From positions 70,650 to 134,649 of the forward strand of contig NZ_FMUX01000008.1 of assembly GCF_900101345.1 (NCBI RefSeq): 64,000 nt of DNA, written 5' to 3'. This document shows, piece after piece, positions 61,263 through 64,000 of this stretch. The position numbers and the translations under genes are program-made. The number at the start of each line of letters is the position of its first letter. Positions within the stretch are counted from its first letter, which is position 1. The stretch is from Desulfoluna spongiiphila. Lineage in GTDB: Bacteria > Desulfobacterota > Desulfobacteria > Desulfobacterales > Desulfolunaceae. A model generated the notes under the pieces. That model was not told where the DNA came from. It searched no databases and saw only the letters and a program-made list of their open reading frames with translations.

Positions 61263-62435
61263 TTGTTTTTTGAGAAAGGGCAGGGCGCCTAAGGCAAAGA
61301 GGGTCATGGCCCCCACGGCGGCAAATCCGTAGCCGAAGTGGCCCCTGTCTCCGCACCAGCCAAGGAGGGTGGGGATGACACCCAGGGCGACAAAAACGGC
61401 CACGGGCATGGTAAGGGAAAGCACCAGGGACTGCTCTTTGACGCCGAAGACTTCGGTGACGGACTTGAAGACAGCCGGAAACATAAGGGCCGGCATGGAG
61501 GCCTGCACCATGATGGCGACGCTCAAACCCGTTCCGTCCAGGAACCCCATGCCTGTGAGGGAAGCGGCGCTGCCGGTGATGGTGCCGATGAGGATCCACG
61601 GGATCCGTACCCGATCGGCCAGCCAGCCCCCGGCAAGGGCCATAAAGGGCGTGATAAGCCGAGAGGAGGAGAGCAGGTGGTTGGCCGCAGACGGGGTCAT
61701 GCCTTTTTCGCTCACGAGAAACAAGGGGGTAAGGCTGTACGGACCGGACTCCAAGCCCACGCCCAGGCCGATCAGGACCATGATGGCCCAGAAGGCGGGC
61801 CGTTTTATCATCAGGGGCAGCGTTTCGGTGTCGGGGGCGGTGCCGTACTCATCACCGCCGCGCCCGAACTTCAGGAAGAGGGCGCTCCCCAGAAAGCAGG
61901 CCAGTCCCATGGCCATGAGGATGCCCCGCCAGTCCACCACGCCAAGGGCCGCCTCCACGGCCACCGGGGCTATGATAAAGGCGATGTTTGGGGCCAGCTC
62001 GTGGATGGCGATGGCCCGCCCCCAGAACCGTCCGTCGGCCACCGAGGCCAGGGTGGCCATGCCGCTGGGAAGATAGAGGCCGGAGCCGACGCCGAAGATG
62101 AAAAAAGCAAGGCGCGCCGTCATAAGCCCGGGGGCCTTGGCCAGGAGCAGCAGGGAGACACCCAGGGTCACGATGGCCATAACCAGCACGTTGCGATGGC
62201 GTATCCTGCTGGAGACGATCCCCGCCAGGGCCAGGGCCGAGCCGAATCCCAGGGAGAGAAAGAGCATGAGTCCTGCGGTTTCGGCATGGGAGGTGGCAAA
62301 AGCGCTTTCCATGGGCACCAGCAGGGGGGAGAGGATGCTCCGGGCAAAAAAGCTCAGGAAATACATGGCTGTGATGATGAAAATCCAGGGCAGGGTGCTC
62401 CTGAATCCGACAGCGGAGGTGTGACTTCGGGGCAT
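61227..62435 (-). CDS. MFS transporter
   Basis: 402 residues, 12 membrane helices, major facilitator fold: STLPWIFIITAMYFLSFFAR then SRIRHRNVLVMAI (loop 2-3 motif region), FFIFGVGSGLYLPSGMATLA, GRAIAIHELAPNIAFIIAPV and GGWLADRVRIPWILIGTITG. Probably an organic-acid or drug-type carrier; the substrate cannot be told. I use ATG 62435; a TTG at 62456 is possible. The last 11 residues (from KKQA) are encoded by the dispersed repeat, an acquired tail. Confidence 0.88.
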   Translation of the reverse strand: MPRSHTSAVGFRSTLPWIFIITAMYFLSFFARSILSPLLVPMESAFATSHAETAGLMLFLSLGFGSALALAGIVSSRIRHRNVLVMAIVTLGVSLLLLAKAPGLMTARLAFFIFGVGSGLYLPSGMATLASVADGRFWGRAIAIHELAPNIAFIIAPVAVEAALGVVDWRGILMAMGLACFLGSALFLKFGRGGDEYGTAPDTETLPLMIKRPAFWAIMVLIGLGVGLESGPYSLTPLFLVSEKGMTPSAANHLLSSSRLITPFMALAGGWLADRVRIPWILIGTITGSAASLTGMGFLDGTGLSVAIMVQASMPALMFPAVFKSVTEVFGVKEQSLVLSLTMPVAVFVALGVIPTLLGWCGDRGHFGYGFAAVGAMTLFALGALPFLKKQASGGEVSHLES

Positions 62436-63290
62436 GGGTAAATCCGTCCAACTCAAGAATATGGCAAGGGACCGAAACCACGGAAGGGTCCGGCGTAAAG
62501 TCTTGGCTTACAGGCTTTCCAAAGGGATGTAAAGCATGATGCTCCGCGTGCCCTCACAAGCAACTGCCCGACCGCAGTCAAAGGCGGCCGTTTTCCCGCG
62601 GGCCCGGAACATACCCGCTTGTTTTTTTTCCACCGCCTGCTAAAACAGACCGTAACTATTCAGCTCTTAAAAAGCTGCCTTCTATGGTTAAAGTGGCCAG
62701 GAAAAACCTGCCTCCGGCGGCCAGGGGATGATCCCCAGGACCCCAGGTTGCGAAAGCCCTCCCCCTTCGTTTCTCAGGGTGAGAGCTTCCGCGAAGGCTT
62801 CTGTGAAATTGAGCAAAACCTGTTTGTCAAACCCGCTTTTTATAGATCAGGCAAAAGCTTGGCCCCCGGCAGGGCCGCCGGAGGCGTCTTTAACCTGGCT
62901 GCCTCCGACGGCGAGGTGTGCCACCTCGAAAACAGGTTGCGAATGCGCTTTGCCCCTCGTTCCTCGGGGAAAATCACATCCGCCTTTCAAACAAACTTTA
63001 GTCTTGATCATCGTTTGGGCCATCGGCCTATTTACATCACCCCCCGAACACCCTTGACCCTGGAGCGCCGCACTCCCGTGCGGCACGGGTAACGACGGCC
63101 ACAAAAGCCGCACCGGAGTGCGGCGCTCCGTTTCGGTCGATCTTTATGGTTAGACCCCGGCAGCACCGCCGGAGGCATAAGCTGAATAGTGGCAACATAC
63201 CGTTAGTGGGGGCAGGCCCCCTGATTGCAGCAATAAATCACCATGAAAGACATAATTACAACTTGTTACAAAAAGTTATTGAGGTGTTAA
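62436..63290. other. Repeat-rich gene-free region before the flavoprotein gene
   Basis: Roughly 850 bases with no supportable gene. It contains repeat copy E, a half copy of the same family, a lone GGAGCGCCGC palindrome and another right-end fragment (about 63140-63175) ending GGAGGCATAAGCTGAATAGT. The open frames crossing it follow the repeats. GAGGTG before 63291 is the ribosome site of the flavoprotein gene. Confidence 0.6.
62652..63195. repeat. Composite of dispersed repeats (copy E plus nested fragments)
   Basis: From the outer tip ACTATTCAGCTC near 62652, core copy E (62710-62885), a half copy beginning GCCTCCGACGGCGAGGTGTG at about 62900, the palindrome at 63062-63129, then CCCCGGCAGCACCGCCGGAG GC and the opposite outer tip GCTGAATAGT near 63182-63191. 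The order suggests that a palindrome was inserted into one repeat that itself neighbours another. Confidence 0.7.
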
Positions 63291-63857
63291 ATGAAAATTT
63301 TGACCTTGCTCGGCAGCGCACGGAAAAAGGGCAACACAGCCTGTATCTTGGGATGGGTGGAAGAGGAGTTAAAGGCCCTGGGCCACGAGGTGGAGCGTGT
63401 GGACCTCGGAAACAAAAAAATCAACGGGTGCCTGGGGTGCGCAAAGTGCAAAGAGAACACCAAAGCCATCGACTGCATCCAGAAGGACGACGCCGAAGGG
63501 GTCCTTGAAAAAATGATCGCCGCCGACGTCACCCTCTTCACCTCTCCGGCCTACTTCTGGGGATTCACCGCCCAGGTCAAGGCCCTCATGGATCGCAGCT
63601 GGAGCCTGGTAAGCGGATTCCACACCCCGAAGCATACCTCCCTTGTGGAAGGCAAAAGCCAGGCCCTGCTCGTCACCGGGGGTGGCCAGTACGACAACAA
63701 CGTTGAGCCCCTCTTTACGGCTTTTGGGCGTCTGCGCTCCTTCTACAAGGCAGAGGATGCAGGGGACCTGTTCATCGGCGGCTGCACCATCGACGGCCAG
63801 AGGCCCGAAGATGCCAAAGAGCGCGCCCTGGCCTTTGCCCGCGCCATGGTGAAATAA
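63291..63857 (+). CDS. NAD(P)H-dependent FMN reductase / iron-sulfur flavoprotein family
   Basis: 188 residues with a flavodoxin-like fold: ILTLLGSARKKGNTACILGW (phosphate-binding loop), then GCLGCAKCKENTKAIDC near 45-61, the compact cysteine motif of Isf-type iron-sulfur flavoproteins (C-x2-C-x2-C...C), and TLFTSPAYFWGFTAQVKALM DR. Such proteins carry FMN and often a [4Fe-4S] cluster and serve redox or oxygen-detoxification in anaerobes. GAGGTG precedes the ATG. Confidence 0.88.
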   Translation: MKILTLLGSARKKGNTACILGWVEEELKALGHEVERVDLGNKKINGCLGCAKCKENTKAIDCIQKDDAEGVLEKMIAADVTLFTSPAYFWGFTAQVKALMDRSWSLVSGFHTPKHTSLVEGKSQALLVTGGGQYDNNVEPLFTAFGRLRSFYKAEDAGDLFIGGCTIDGQRPEDAKERALAFARAMVK

Positions 63858-63867
63858 AGAAGATGTA

Positions 63868-63960
63868 ACTATTCAGCGTAGGCCTCCGGGGGCCCTGCCG
63901 GGAGCTAAACTTTTGATCCGCCTTCGCCCAAGGGCTACGGCGCGACAAGAAAGTTTCATA
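63868..63960. repeat. Diverged dispersed-repeat fragment at the window end
   Basis: AACTATTCAGCG, then GGCCTCCGGGGGCCCTGCCG and TAAACTTTTGATCC resemble the outer tip and right half of the repeat family, with a different middle (CGCCTTCGCCCAAGGGCTAC). The stretch to 64000 has no gene. Confidence 0.5.
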
Positions 63961-64000
63961 AACCGGTTTTAACAAATGAGTCCAGAGTTATCTTTGGATC

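Overview
The window looks like part of a chromosome from a GC-rich, anaerobic, Gram-negative bacterium. Outer-membrane TonB-dependent receptors, TRAP and tripartite importers, a sigma-54 activator, an iron-sulfur flavoprotein (Isf-type) and large signalling proteins together suggest a Desulfobacterota-type sulfate reducer. That assignment is inference from gene content; no rRNA or other phylogenetic marker is present.

Layout. 0.1-1.8 kb is an insertion-sequence scrap yard: a complete IS3-family element with a -1 frameshift signal, next to fragments of an IS21-type and an IS4/IS1380-type transposase and a 70-bp exact duplicate of the IS3 right end. 2.3-10.6 kb is a dipeptide/oligopeptide-type ABC importer (binding protein, two permeases, two ATPases, divergently arranged) with an amidohydrolase and a small membrane protein. 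10.8-13.5 kb is a sigma-54-type operon glnK-amtB plus a shortened nitrogenase-component-1-like gene. 13.8-21.1 kb is a TonB receptor/ABC importer operon for an iron-siderophore- or cofactor-like ligand; it carries two SAM-dependent methyltransferases and has a structured leader ending in an intrinsic terminator. 21.1-21.9 kb is a YdjM-type membrane hydrolase.

22.2-39.5 kb is the most interesting part: a contractile-injection (type VI secretion-like) locus. I recognise the sheath pair TssB/TssC (TssC with a long extra N-terminus), baseplate TssK, TssE, TssF and TssG, a TssA-like protein, a VgrG-like spike, a probable tube protein and a DUF4280 PAAR-like tip. The membrane part is strongly reduced: a TssL-like protein without a membrane anchor and a 316-residue two-TM protein resembling a TssM fragment without a P-loop. 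No ClpV or TssJ gene is seen. A frameshifted histidine-kinase-like gene precedes the locus, and a cargo cassette of unknown proteins, one with an HEVSAH motif, sits between spike and tip genes.

39.6-42.8 kb holds two amino-acid/cation symporters (BrnQ and NSS families). 43.5-51.1 kb is a TonB receptor - YfiR - hybrid histidine kinase - GGDEF/EAL chain, a likely surface-sensing c-di-GMP module. 51.5-52.3 kb is cvfB, followed by a 225-bp tandem array of palindromes. 52.9-61.0 kb is a sigma-54 activator facing a three-subunit opine/amino-acid-type dehydrogenase and a TRAP transporter, with a -24/-12 promoter between them. 61.2-63.9 kb has an MFS transporter, a repeat-rich stretch and an Isf-type flavoprotein.

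Throughout the window an intergenic repeat of about 170 bp, bounded by GCCTCCGGCGGC / GCCGCCGGAGGC inverted ends, recurs in both orientations, including inside the secretion locus and at the 3' end of the MFS gene.
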